From NCBI GenBank assembly GCA_006226775.1, contig SBGD01000050.1:22389-86388 (forward strand): DNA of 64,000 bases, given 5' to 3'. The stretch is from Paracoccaceae bacterium (GTDB taxonomy: Bacteria > Pseudomonadota > Alphaproteobacteria > Rhodobacterales > Rhodobacteraceae). Positions 17,577-26,143 of the stretch are shown here, piece by piece. The notes under the pieces were generated by a model. The model was given only the letters and a program-made list of their open reading frames with translations. It did not search any database and was not told the DNA's origin. The position numbers and the translations under genes were made by a program. Position 1 is the first letter of the stretch. The number at the start of each line of letters is the position of its first letter.

Positions 17577-18137
17577 TCAGAGATCGCGGCCCCGGACCGC
17601 GTTTTTCAGCCGCTCGACGCCGTCTTGCGCGTCTTCGTCATGGGGGTTGAGGCGCAGTACCATCTCATAGCCGGCCAGGGCGCGCACCGGATCGTCCAGC
17701 GTCTCGAAGATCACCGCCAGCCCGCGCATCGCGCCGAAGTGATCGGGGTTGAGCCGCAGGGCGGTCTCGAGATCGCCCAGCGCCGGCCCGATCATGTCGG
17801 CACGGTAAAAGGCCATGGCGCGCAGGTGATAGGCCTCGGCAAACTCCGGCGCATGGTCGGTCAGCGCGGTGAAATGCTCGATCGCGGTGCGATAATCCTC
17901 GACATCCATCGCATCGCGCCCGCGCTTGAGCAGGAAATCCATCGCCGCCGAGCCGGATCTTGCCCATTCGCGGGTGATGTCGCGCTCGATCCGGCTGGCC
18001 TCGATGGGGTCGGCCTCGCGCAATTGCTGCAAAAGCGCGTCCTGGTCCGCCGCCCCCCCGGCAAGAGGTAGGGAAAACATGACTAGGCCGATTGCTGCCG
18101 CAACGCTAGGTTTGATGTACTGTCTGATCGCGTTCAT
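17577..18137 (-). CDS. Exported tetratricopeptide-repeat protein
   Basis: The 186-residue product has a signal peptide (IGLVMFSLPLAGGAADQ, residues 17-33) and then about three TPR units, seen in RGRDAMDVEDYRTAIEHFTA, AYHLRAMAFYRADMIGPALG and ALAGYEMVLRLNPHDEDAQD. TPR domains hold other proteins; in the periplasm they often support envelope assembly. The first helix region also predicts a small helical segment DALLQQLREADP. The ATG at 18137 sets the signal peptide. It lies 27 bases from the helicase gene on the same strand. No specific partner can be named. Confidence 0.85.
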   Translation of the reverse strand: MNAIRQYIKPSVAAAIGLVMFSLPLAGGAADQDALLQQLREADPIEASRIERDITREWARSGSAAMDFLLKRGRDAMDVEDYRTAIEHFTALTDHAPEFAEAYHLRAMAFYRADMIGPALGDLETALRLNPDHFGAMRGLAVIFETLDDPVRALAGYEMVLRLNPHDEDAQDGVERLKNAVRGRDL

Positions 18138-18201
18138 AGTGCTTTCAATGTAGCGCAGCGGGGATGAAATACCACCCGCGATCGGACCATGGAGAGCAGA
18201 A

Positions 18202-18489
18202 ATGAGTGAACTATTGTCGAAGGCGGTCGACGCCCTGAACGCACGCCTGACCGAGGGCTTCGACGGCACCGCCAAGTTCGTGATCGAGGACGAGGGCGCG
18301 ATCATGATCGACGAATCCGGCGCGCGCGCCGCCGACGAGGAAGCCGAGGTCACCCTGACCGCCGATGCCGAGACCTTCGAGTCGATTCTCGAGGGCGATC
18401 TCAACCCCACCGCGGCCTTCATGGGCGGCAAGCTGGCGGTTGACGGCGACATGGGCCAGGCGATGAAGCTGGGGACGGCCCTGTCCTGA
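18202..18489 (+). CDS. SCP2 sterol-carrier-like domain protein
   Basis: The 95-residue protein is a single SCP2 domain: the core strand-helix parts KFVIEDEGAIMIDESGA and EVTLTADAETFESILEG, then PTAAFMGGKLAVDGDMGQAM, are typical of the family, which binds lipids or acyl chains in a hydrophobic tunnel. It has a normal GGAGAGCAGA ribosome site. Its TGA overlaps the start of the next gene by one base (TGATG), so it is coupled to a lysophospholipase-like hydrolase, which fits a lipid role. Confidence 0.9.
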   Translation: MSELLSKAVDALNARLTEGFDGTAKFVIEDEGAIMIDESGARAADEEAEVTLTADAETFESILEGDLNPTAAFMGGKLAVDGDMGQAMKLGTALS

Positions 18490-19466
18490 TGACCCTGACC
18501 CCGGCCCCCTATTTCGACGACATTGCCGGTGCGCCTGCCGGTGGACGCACCTTCTGGCTGACGGCCGAGGACGGCATCCGCATCCGCATCGGCCATTGGC
18601 GCACCTCCGGCACCCCGCTCGGGACCTACCTGATCTTTCCCGGCCGCACCGAGTTTGTCGAGAAATACGGGGTTTTCGCCGGGCAGTTGACCGCGGCGGG
18701 CTACGATGCCATCGCCATCGACTGGCGTGGCCAGGGGCTGGCCGACCGGCTGCTGCCCGACCGCAGGGTCGGCCATGTCGACACCTTCGACGCCTACCAG
18801 CGCGACGTGCGCGCCGTGCTGGCCGCCCTGCCGCAGCTTGGCGTGCCCAAGCCGCTGTTCCTGCTGGGGCATTCCATGGGCGGCTGTATCGGGCTGCGGG
18901 CGCTTTACCACGATCTGCCGGTGGTCGGCGCGGTCTTTACCGGCCCGATGTGGGGCATCCGCATCTCGGCGCCGATGCGCCCGGCGGCCTGGGCGGTCAG
19001 CTGGACCAGCCGCCAACTGGGGCTGAGTCATTACTACGCGCCCTCGACCGGCGCCGAGAGCTATGTCGCCACCGCGCCCTTCGCCGACAACCTGCTGACC
19101 CGCGACCGGCAGATGTTCGACTTCATGAAACGCCAGGTCCGCGCCCATCCGGCGCTGGAGCTTGGCGGGCCGTCCTTGCACTGGCTGCACGAGGCGCTGC
19201 GCGAGACCCGCGCGCTGGCGGGCTTGCCCGCGCCCGGCATCCCCTGCGTGACCTTCGTCGGCGACAACGAGCGCATTGTCAGCGTGCCGCGCATCCGCGA
19301 ACGCATGGCGACATGGCCGCGCGGGCGGCTGGAGGTGCTCAAGGACGCCGAGCACGAGGTGCTGATGGAGGGCCCCGAGACCCGCGCGCGGATTTTCGCG
19401 CTGACCTGCCAGCATTTCGAGCAAGCCTTTGGCATCACGGCGAAAAGACCCGCCGCCACCGCCTGA
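18489..19466 (+). CDS. Alpha/beta hydrolase, lysophospholipase-like
   Basis: The 325-residue enzyme has the alpha/beta hydrolase fold of the PldB/monoglyceride-lipase group. The nucleophile elbow is GHSMGGCIG; the acid and histidine are likely in the GDNERIVSVPR loop and in KDAEHEVLMEG. It probably cleaves acyl esters from lysophospholipids or glycerides. There is no clear signal peptide. It is translated with the SCP2 protein through a one-base stop/start overlap. Confidence 0.88.
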   Translation: MTLTPAPYFDDIAGAPAGGRTFWLTAEDGIRIRIGHWRTSGTPLGTYLIFPGRTEFVEKYGVFAGQLTAAGYDAIAIDWRGQGLADRLLPDRRVGHVDTFDAYQRDVRAVLAALPQLGVPKPLFLLGHSMGGCIGLRALYHDLPVVGAVFTGPMWGIRISAPMRPAAWAVSWTSRQLGLSHYYAPSTGAESYVATAPFADNLLTRDRQMFDFMKRQVRAHPALELGGPSLHWLHEALRETRALAGLPAPGIPCVTFVGDNERIVSVPRIRERMATWPRGRLEVLKDAEHEVLMEGPETRARIFALTCQHFEQAFGITAKRPAATA

Positions 19467-19562
19467 GGCAAGGGTCTTGCGCAGGCGATCGACGCGCCCC
19501 TCCCTTGAACCCGCCCCCGCGACAGGCTTATCTCTGGCCAAATCACGAGATAAGGCCAAGCC

Positions 19563-21383
19563 ATGTTTTCCCTTCCCTTCCCCCTTCGCGACGCCAATGC
19601 CAGCTCTGGGAGCGGCGATCTCGGCGACCTGCCCGAATGGGATCTCTCCGATCTCTATGCCGCCGAGGACGCGCCGGAACTGGCCCGCGACCTGGACTGG
19701 CTGGAAACCGAATGCGCCGCCTTCGCCGCCGATTACGAAGGCAAGCTGGCCACGCTCGACGCCGCGGGCCTGCTGACCTGCGTTCTGCGCAACGAGAAGA
19801 TCTCCTCGGTCGCCGGGCGCATCATGTCCTTTGCCGGCCTGCGCTATTACCAGCAGACCACCGATGGCGCCCGCGCCAAGTTCATGTCCGACACCCAGGA
19901 AAAGATCACCAATTTCACCACGCCGCTGGTGTTCTTCACGCTGGAATTGAACCGGCTCGAGGATGCCCATCTCGAAAAGCTGCTGGCCGACAACGCCGAT
20001 CTGGCCCGCTATCGCCCGGTGTTCCGCCGCATCCGCGCGATGAAACCCCATCAGCTTTCCGACGAGCTGGAAAAATTCCTGCATGATCTCGGCGTCGTCG
20101 GCGACGCCTGGGAGCGGCTCTTCGACGAGACCATCGCCGGGCTCGGCTTTACCGTCGATGGCGAGGATCTGGGCATCGAAGGCACGCTCAACCTGCTGAC
20201 CGACCCGGACCGCGCCCGGCGCGAGGCCGCCGCGCGTGAACTGGCGCGGGTGTTCCAGGACAACGTGAAAATCTTCGCCCGGGTCCACAATACCCAGGCC
20301 AAGGAAAAGGAAGTGCTCGACCGCTGGCGCAAGATGCCCAGCGCCCAGACCGGTCGCCACCTGTCCAACGATGTCGAGCCCGAGGTGGTCGAAGCGCTGC
20401 GCAACGCGGTGGTCAAGGCCTACCCGCGCCTGTCGCACCGCTACTACGAACTCAAGCGCAAGTGGATGGGCCTTGACCGGATGCAGGTCTGGGACCGCAA
20501 CGCGCCGCTGCCGATGGAGCAGACCCGCATCGTGAACTGGGACGAGGCGCGCGAGATCGTGTCGACCGCCTATGCCGGTTTCGACCCCCGGATGGCGGAT
20601 CTCGCCGCGCCCTTCTTCGACAAGGGCTGGATCGACGCGGGCGTGAAACCGGGCAAGGCCCCGGGCGCCTTCGCCCATCCCACGGTGACCGACGTGCATC
20701 CTTACGTCATGCTCAACTACCTCGGCAAACCGCGCGACGTGATGACCCTGGCGCATGAGCTGGGCCATGGCGTCCACCAGCGGCTCGCCGCCGGTCAGGG
20801 CGAGATGCTGTCTTCCACGCCGCTGACCCTGGCCGAAACCGCCAGCGTGTTCGGCGAGATGCTGACCTTCCGCAAGCTGCTGGACGGCGCGAAAACCCCT
20901 GCCGAACGCAAGGTGCTGCTGGCGGGCAAGGTCGAGGACATGATCAACACCGTGGTCCGCCAGATCGCCTTCTACGATTTCGAGTGCAAGCTGCACGCCG
21001 CCCGCCGCGAGGGCGAATTGACCCCCGAGGACATCAATGCGCTGTGGATGTCGGTCCAGGCCGAAAGCCTCGGCCCGGCGTTCGATTACATGGAGGGCTA
21101 CGAGACCTTTTGGGCCTATATCCCGCATTTCGTGCATTCGCCCTTCTACGTCTATGCCTATGCCTTCGGCGACGGGCTGGTGAACGCGCTCTATGCCGCC
21201 TACGAGGCCGAGCCGGAGGGCTTCCAGGAGAAATATTTCGACATGCTGAAGGCCGGCGGCTCGAAACACCACAAGGAACTCCTGGCGCCCTTCGGCCTCG
21301 ACGCCTCGGACCCGGCCTTCTGGGACAAGGGGCTGTCGATGATCGAAGGTTTCATCGACGAGCTCGAAGCCCTCGAAGACTGA
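19563..21383 (+). CDS. pepF: Oligoendopeptidase F (M3 family metallopeptidase)
   Basis: The 606-residue protein is a thermolysin-like M3 peptidase. The zinc motif HELGH is at residues 398-402 (LAHELGHGVHQRLA), with the third ligand Glu in the following TLAETASVFGEML helix. It cuts short peptides in the cytoplasm. Length and domain order match the PepF group. The ATG at 19563 follows AAGGCC. A large inverted repeat lies a few bases after the stop. Confidence 0.93.
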   Translation: MFSLPFPLRDANASSGSGDLGDLPEWDLSDLYAAEDAPELARDLDWLETECAAFAADYEGKLATLDAAGLLTCVLRNEKISSVAGRIMSFAGLRYYQQTTDGARAKFMSDTQEKITNFTTPLVFFTLELNRLEDAHLEKLLADNADLARYRPVFRRIRAMKPHQLSDELEKFLHDLGVVGDAWERLFDETIAGLGFTVDGEDLGIEGTLNLLTDPDRARREAAARELARVFQDNVKIFARVHNTQAKEKEVLDRWRKMPSAQTGRHLSNDVEPEVVEALRNAVVKAYPRLSHRYYELKRKWMGLDRMQVWDRNAPLPMEQTRIVNWDEAREIVSTAYAGFDPRMADLAAPFFDKGWIDAGVKPGKAPGAFAHPTVTDVHPYVMLNYLGKPRDVMTLAHELGHGVHQRLAAGQGEMLSSTPLTLAETASVFGEMLTFRKLLDGAKTPAERKVLLAGKVEDMINTVVRQIAFYDFECKLHAARREGELTPEDINALWMSVQAESLGPAFDYMEGYETFWAYIPHFVHSPFYVYAYAFGDGLVNALYAAYEAEPEGFQEKYFDMLKAGGSKHHKELLAPFGLDASDPAFWDKGLSMIEGFIDELEALED

Positions 21384-21392
21384 GCGCCAGGC

Positions 21393-21471
21393 GTGAGTCG
21401 TCTGCGGGTCAAGGATGCCGAAGGCACCGCCGCAGGCGGCGCGCAGCGTCCTTGACGCGCAGGCGACTCAC
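21393..21471. repeat. Long imperfect inverted repeat with internal hairpins
   Basis: Arms of 23 bases at 21393-21415 and 21449-21471 pair with two differences, one a possible G-U. The 33-base centre itself holds two small hairpins (TGCC-GAA-GGCA and GCCG-CAGG-CGGC), so RNA or single-stranded DNA could form a three-way or cloverleaf shape. It starts 10 bases after the pepF stop. No T-run follows. It may end or protect the pepF transcript, or be a mobile repeat. Confidence 0.75.
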
Positions 21472-21669
21472 AAGACACTGGACGCGGCGCGTTCAGGGCA
21501 CACCTGCCCCTGAACCGCTTCTCAGCAGAAAATCCCATCCCTCCACCCGAGACCCCGTTACCCAATTCAAGCACCGCGCGCCTGCGGAGGCGGGGTGGGT
21601 GGGCAGGAGCCTTGGCAGGCGCGCGTCCCGCACTGGACATCCCGCGCCCGACGCGGCAGGTCTTCCCCC

Positions 21670-22026
21670 ATGCTGACGCTCGACAATATCCTCACCGACC
21701 GAGGCTCGAAATACGCCGTCTCCGGCGCGCCCTGTGCCTCCGAGCAGGCCGCGAAGGACCTTCTCAAGACCCTGAAGAAACAGAAGAAATTCGCGAAGGC
21801 CACGCATAACACCTGGGGTGTCCTGCTGCCCGACGGCCCGCTCAAGGGCGACGACGGCGAAAGCGGCGCCGGCAACGTGATCCTGCGGATGCTCGAACGC
21901 GACGAGATCCGCAACCACCTGGTGATCGTCACCCGCTGGTACGGCGGCAAGCACCTGGGCGGCGACCGTTTCCGCCATGTCCAGACCGCCGTGCGCGCCT
22001 ATCTCGAGGCCGCAAGGCTCACTTGA
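21670..22026 (+). CDS. IMPACT/YigZ N-terminal-domain protein
   Basis: The 118-residue protein is a single IMPACT/YigZ-type domain: it shows NTWGVLLP, KGDDGESGAGNVIL and VTRWYGGKHLGGDRF, the conserved core of the family. In E. coli and eukaryotes this fold is linked to translation control and to RNA or ribosome contact, but the action of the bacterial short form is not settled. The ATG at 21670 gives MLTLDNIL. Its stop overlaps by eight bases the end of the convergent DksA-like gene. Confidence 0.82.
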   Translation: MLTLDNILTDRGSKYAVSGAPCASEQAAKDLLKTLKKQKKFAKATHNTWGVLLPDGPLKGDDGESGAGNVILRMLERDEIRNHLVIVTRWYGGKHLGGDRFRHVQTAVRAYLEAARLT

Positions 22027-22288
22027 GCTGACTGTCCTTGGAGCCGCGCCGGTTGATCCCGCCGCGCGCCTGGTGCGCGCCGTCGCGCTCCTGCTGGCAA
22101 TCGATGCAGAGCTTGACGCCGGGCAGCGCCTGGCGCCGCGCCTCGGGGATTTCCTCTTCGCATTCGGCGCAATGGGTCAGGCTTTCGCCCACCGGCCTGC
22201 GCCGCGCCCGCATCCGGGCCAGCTCGTCGCTGACCGATGCTTCGATCTGCTCGTTCACCGCGCCATCGCGCGCCCATCCTCCGGCCAT
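22019..22288 (-). CDS. Short DksA/TraR-type zinc-finger protein
   Basis: The 89-residue product has a C4 zinc finger of the DksA/TraR family (HCAECEEEIPEARRQALPG then LCIDCQQER), preceded by a short helical part. DksA-like proteins enter the RNA polymerase secondary channel and tune transcription in the stringent response; short forms often lack the long coiled coil. The ATG at 22288 has a perfect AGGAGG site. It converges with the IMPACT-like gene and their ends overlap. Confidence 0.88.
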   Translation of the reverse strand: MAGGWARDGAVNEQIEASVSDELARMRARRRPVGESLTHCAECEEEIPEARRQALPGVKLCIDCQQERDGAHQARGGINRRGSKDSQLK

Positions 22289-22375
22289 GGCCACCTCCTG
22301 CTGCAACAGGCAAATCTAGGGGCGCGCGCGCTGCCGTTCAATCCCGGGGGGCGGAAAGACCGGATCCGAAGCGCC

Positions 22376-23086
22376 TTATTGCAGCACGAAGGGCTGGCGC
22401 TGCCAGGCGCGCAGGGCGTTGATCACCGCCTCGGGCTGTTCCAGCGGCGCCAGATGCCCGGCACCCGCGATCACCTCGAGCCTTGCATAGGGGATCAGCG
22501 TCGCCAGGAACTCGTGCCGCTTCACCGGCAGCGCGGCGTTTTCCGCGCCACAAAGCACCAGCGCGGGCACCTTGCACTTGCGCATCACCGATTGCTGGTC
22601 CTTGCGCCGCATCAGCGCCCGGCTCTGGCGGGTATAGACCTCGGACCCGAGCATCATGCCCATCTCCAGCGCCAGCGCGATCACGTCGGACCGATAGGGC
22701 GAGACCGCCAGCCCCTTGCGCTGCATGTCGTCCTCAAGCGCGTCGCGCAGCCGCCCGGTCCGCGCCCGGATGATCCGCGCCTCGCGTTCCGAGGCGCCCT
22801 GCGGCGTCTCGCCCAGCGGCGAGGCATCCATCAGCGCGATCCGGGTCACCCGGTCGGGCGCCCGGCGCAGCAGTTCCATCGCCACCACGCCGCCAAAGCC
22901 CATCCCGGCCAGGGCAAATTTCGCCGGTGCCGCGGTCAGGATGTCCGAGGCGATCTCCTCGATGCGCTCGCCCAGGTTCACCGGGGCGACCATGACCGGC
23001 GTGTCGACGCTCAACGCCGTCAGCTGCGGGCCGAAGACGCGCGCATCGCACATCATGCCGGGCAATAATACCAGCGGTTCACGCAT
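22376..23086 (-). CDS. Alpha/beta hydrolase
   Basis: The 236-residue protein has the fold of the MhpC-type hydrolases: N-terminal LVLLPGMMCDARVFGPQL, the nucleophile elbow with GMGFGGVVAMELL (Gly replacing the usual Ser in GxSxG at this position is noteworthy) and a histidine in GAGHLAPLEQPEAV. Because the canonical serine is not seen (GMGFGG rather than GxSxG), it may be inactive or use a different nucleophile. Its substrate is unknown. The ATG at 23086 is chosen from the family start. Confidence 0.8.
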   Translation of the reverse strand: MREPLVLLPGMMCDARVFGPQLTALSVDTPVMVAPVNLGERIEEIASDILTAAPAKFALAGMGFGGVVAMELLRRAPDRVTRIALMDASPLGETPQGASEREARIIRARTGRLRDALEDDMQRKGLAVSPYRSDVIALALEMGMMLGSEVYTRQSRALMRRKDQQSVMRKCKVPALVLCGAENAALPVKRHEFLATLIPYARLEVIAGAGHLAPLEQPEAVINALRAWQRQPFVLQ

Positions 23087-23259
23087 CGTTCGGGCACTGC
23101 TCCCTCTTTGGCCCGCATGGCCTGCGGGTTCTGGGGACACATTACGCAAAGACCGGGCAATGAAAAGCGGCGAATTGCGCGCCCTGCACCAACCGGTGGT
23201 CTGCCGCCGATGGTCGCGCTACCCTGCGGTGAGCCGACATCACCCGAGGAACCTGCCCC

Positions 23260-23814
23260 ATGGCCACACGTCCCCCCGTCTGCGACTTCGACCGGCCCGC
23301 GCCGGACTTCACCCTGCCCGCCACCGATGGCGGCAGCTACGCCCTGGCCGACATCGCCGGGCCCAATGGCACGCTGATCATGTTCATCTGCAACCATTGC
23401 CCCTATGTCCTCGCGGTGCTGGACCGGATCATCCGCGACGCCCGCGATCTTCAGGCGCTGGGCATCGGCGTGGCCGCGATCTGTGCCAATGACGCGCAAA
23501 GCCACCCCGCCGACAGTTTCGACAACATGGCGAAACTGGCCGAGGCGCGCGGCTTTCCCTTCCCCTACCTGCACGACGAAAGCCAGCAGGTCGCCCGCGC
23601 CTATGGCGCCGCCTGCACGCCGGATTTCTTCGGCTTCAACGCGGATCTCGGGCTGCAATACCGCGGACGGCTGGATGCCTCGCGCGCCAGCGCCGGCCCG
23701 GAAGACCTGCGCCGCGACCTCTTCGAGGCGATGAAACAGGTGGCCGAGACCGGCCAGGGCCCGCGCGACCAGATCGCCTCGATGGGCTGTTCGATCAAGT
23801 GGAAAGCGGCCTGA
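23260..23814 (+). CDS. AhpC/TSA-type redoxin
   Basis: The 184-residue protein has a thioredoxin fold with the redox motif CNHCPYV (Cys44/Cys47) typical of the peroxiredoxin-like redoxins that start with APDFTLPATDGG. It may reduce disulfides or peroxides in the cytoplasm, as no signal peptide is seen. A further Cys pair is not present. The ATG at 23260 follows GAGGAACC. It is convergent with the LysM/solute-binding gene. Confidence 0.87.
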   Translation: MATRPPVCDFDRPAPDFTLPATDGGSYALADIAGPNGTLIMFICNHCPYVLAVLDRIIRDARDLQALGIGVAAICANDAQSHPADSFDNMAKLAEARGFPFPYLHDESQQVARAYGAACTPDFFGFNADLGLQYRGRLDASRASAGPEDLRRDLFEAMKQVAETGQGPRDQIASMGCSIKWKAA

Positions 23815-23833
23815 TCCAAGCGCGCCCGCCCCT

Positions 23834-24886
23834 TCAGCCCGCGCTCTGCTTCATCCGGTCGCGAAAGATCGCCAGGTGCCGCGCCACGATCTCGTCATAG
23901 CGGTCGCTGGCCTTCAGCGCCGCAAGCCCGGCATTCAGCCGATAAAGAAACGTCGTCCCGCGCCAATGGGTCCTGGGGATGATGACATGCAGCCCCTCGG
24001 TCGACAGCGGCCGCTCCAGCGGCACCACCCGCCCGCGCAGCCCCATGTCGTCGATGGTCAGGGCGCCGAGAAAGACATTGACGGTGACCGCATCCACCTC
24101 GCCCCGGGTCAGCCGCTCGAAACAGGCTCGCGGGCTTTCGGCGCGGACCAGGGTGATCAGGCCGTTTTTCAGCCAGTCGCGCCCGGGCCGGTCAAGATCG
24201 TCGGTGAACTGGCCCGCGGGCCGGCACAGCGTCTTGCCCAGCACATCCGCGTCCGAGCGGAACTCGAACCCGTTCTCGGCGGTGACGAAGAGCATCATCA
24301 GCACCTCGACCAGCGGGTCGGAGAAATGAAACCCGGTGCAGCGCGGGTTGCCGGGCGCGGCGGCGCAATCGGGCCGGGGCCAGGGAAAGCCCATGTCCGC
24401 CTGCCTGTCAGCCAGGATCGGGTCAAGCTGCCGCCTTCGGTCCTCGTCCCAGGCGATGGCATGGGGCACCGGCGCGGGCATCATCTCCAGCGCGGCGGTC
24501 ACGATTTCGCGCGCCATGCCCTGGCCCGGCCAATCCGGGTCGGAAAAGGGCGCATAGCCCGCGGCGGCGACCAGCACCATCTCGGCCTGCGGCCGCAGGA
24601 ACGGCGCGCCTTCGGCCAGCGGCGGCTGGTCCTGCCCGGTGGCGCAGGGCACGAAGATCTCCGTCCCCGGGGTCAGCTTGAAGGTCGACGCCTCCAGCGC
24701 CTGCTGATTGGCATGATAGATCAGGGTCCATTTCTCGTGGTCGCCATAGACCTCCTTGGCCAGGGAGAACACCGTGTCGCCCGGCGCGACCACCCGGTTC
24801 TGGTTGCAGGACGCCTCGGCCCCGCCGCCCGGAAGAAGCCCGAGCGCCAGGCCCATCGCGACCACTGCTGCCTTGAGTGCCCGCAT
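23834..24886 (-). CDS. Exported LysM plus solute-binding fusion protein (second of tandem pair)
   Basis: The 350-residue protein has a signal peptide (residues 1-26), then a LysM domain (about 31-81: VVAPGDTVFSLAKEVYGDHE) and a family 3-like solute-binding domain (about 100-340: VAAAGYAPFSDPDWPGQGM). LysM binds peptidoglycan sugars; the second domain resembles ligand-binding parts of amino-acid transporters. Paired cysteines occur (Cys near 177 and 184 in ADMGFPWPRPDC). The start is the ATG at 24886, two bases after the stop of the upstream paralog; an in-frame TTG is two codons earlier. No permease gene is adjacent. The role is not known. Confidence 0.8.
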   Translation of the reverse strand: MRALKAAVVAMGLALGLLPGGGAEASCNQNRVVAPGDTVFSLAKEVYGDHEKWTLIYHANQQALEASTFKLTPGTEIFVPCATGQDQPPLAEGAPFLRPQAEMVLVAAAGYAPFSDPDWPGQGMAREIVTAALEMMPAPVPHAIAWDEDRRRQLDPILADRQADMGFPWPRPDCAAAPGNPRCTGFHFSDPLVEVLMMLFVTAENGFEFRSDADVLGKTLCRPAGQFTDDLDRPGRDWLKNGLITLVRAESPRACFERLTRGEVDAVTVNVFLGALTIDDMGLRGRVVPLERPLSTEGLHVIIPRTHWRGTTFLYRLNAGLAALKASDRYDEIVARHLAIFRDRMKQSAG

Positions 24887-24888
24887 GA

Positions 24889-25989
24889 TCAAAGCCCCGC
24901 CCAGAATGACGCCAGATGGGCATCGACCGTCGCATCGAAGGCCCCGCTTTCCCGCATCTTCGACAACCCCTGATTGAACGTTGCGATCAACTCCGCCGCG
25001 TGCGGATTGGCGCGATGGGCCACCAGGTGCAGGCTCTCGATCGAGACCGGGCGGGCGTCAAGCACCTCCACCTCACCCACCAGCCCCATGTCGGCCAGCA
25101 CCTTGCGGCCGGTGAATTCGTTCAACACCACGAAATCCGCCTCGCCCCGGATCAGCCGCTCGAAGCACGCCTGCACCGTCACCGGAGAGAGCACCGTCAC
25201 CTCGATCTTGTCCAGCCACCCGGGCTCCGGCCCGTTCAACGCCTCGAGGGGCAGGCCATCCGGACGGCACAGCCGGCGCCCGCCCAGGTCGGCGGCGCTG
25301 TCGAACGTCAGGCCCGCGTCTTTGCGGCCAAACAGCACCTCAAGCATCTCGAACATCGGGTCGGAATAGAGGAAATCGGCGCAGGCGCCCGCGCCGTCGC
25401 AGGCCGGCTTGGTCCAGGGAAAGGCGACATCGGCCATCCCCGACGCCAGCATCGGATCGAGATGCGCCGCGCGGTCATTGACCCAGAGGATCCGGTGCGG
25501 CCTGCCCATCTCGGCCGCGGCAAAGGCACGGTCGACAATGGCGCTCATCATGCCGTCCTCCGGCAGCATCCGGTCCGAAAACGGCGGATAGCCGTCGCCG
25601 GCAAGGATGCGCACCAACGCCGTGCCGCCGGTCTCGGCGATGCTGGAGGGCCGGCTTTCCGGCCGCGGCGGCGCGGTCCTCTCGGCGGTCTTCGGCACCT
25701 GCTTTCCGCCCGGCAGACCGGTCGGCAGCCCGTCGATACAGGCGATCTGCAGCCTTTGACCGGTGCGGATATTGTTCCTGTCCGGGCCGATGCTGGGCAG
25801 GTTGCTGCTGTGGATCTCGCGCCACATGCCGGCGTTGCGGTACAGCCGGTCGGCGATGCCGGTCAGGCTGTCGCCCGGTCTGACCGTGTAGACCCCGCCA
25901 CAGGTCTCCTGCGCCTGGCCTGGCCCGACCGAGGCGAGCGCTAGAAAGACAGCCGCACTGACGGCCCGAACCACTGCCTTACGGCGCAT
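24889..25989 (-). CDS. Exported LysM plus solute-binding fusion protein (first of tandem pair)
   Basis: The 366-residue protein is a paralog of the next gene with the same order: signal peptide (1-26), LysM (about 33-85: YTVRPGDSLTGIADRLY) and a periplasmic family 3-type binding domain (about 125-360: ILAGDGYPPFSDRMLPEDGM). Both share the block ADVAFPWTKPAC/ADMGFPWPRPDC and the C-terminal RLIRGEADFVVLN/RLTRGEVDAVTVN. Tethering of a small-molecule sensor to the wall is a possible role. The start at 25989 uses the ATG that gives MRRKAVV with a G-rich ribosome site; a GTG is four codons earlier. Confidence 0.8.
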   Translation of the reverse strand: MRRKAVVRAVSAAVFLALASVGPGQAQETCGGVYTVRPGDSLTGIADRLYRNAGMWREIHSSNLPSIGPDRNNIRTGQRLQIACIDGLPTGLPGGKQVPKTAERTAPPRPESRPSSIAETGGTALVRILAGDGYPPFSDRMLPEDGMMSAIVDRAFAAAEMGRPHRILWVNDRAAHLDPMLASGMADVAFPWTKPACDGAGACADFLYSDPMFEMLEVLFGRKDAGLTFDSAADLGGRRLCRPDGLPLEALNGPEPGWLDKIEVTVLSPVTVQACFERLIRGEADFVVLNEFTGRKVLADMGLVGEVEVLDARPVSIESLHLVAHRANPHAAELIATFNQGLSKMRESGAFDATVDAHLASFWAGL

Positions 25990-26143
25990 TATCGCCCCCA
26001 CGATTTTGGCGAAGCTTCCAACATGTAGAGGTTTCGGTCAATAGGTACCCCATGTGTTGTGGTAAATGCCCAGCCCGAAACGGGTTTCCGGGCGCGCTCT
26101 CCACAACCCGGGCCCTTTGTCCACCGAATCGCCCCGCGTGTCC

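Noticed and set aside
13953..18071. A 1372-codon open frame on the plus strand
   Set aside because: It is antisense to the S4, helicase and TPR genes and is rich in Arg, His, Gly and Pro with no domain, as expected for GC-rich shadows.
17577..21272. One 1231-codon minus-strand frame joined to the TPR gene
   Set aside because: Only the last 187 codons have a signal peptide and TPR units. The rest is antisense to the SCP2, hydrolase and pepF genes.
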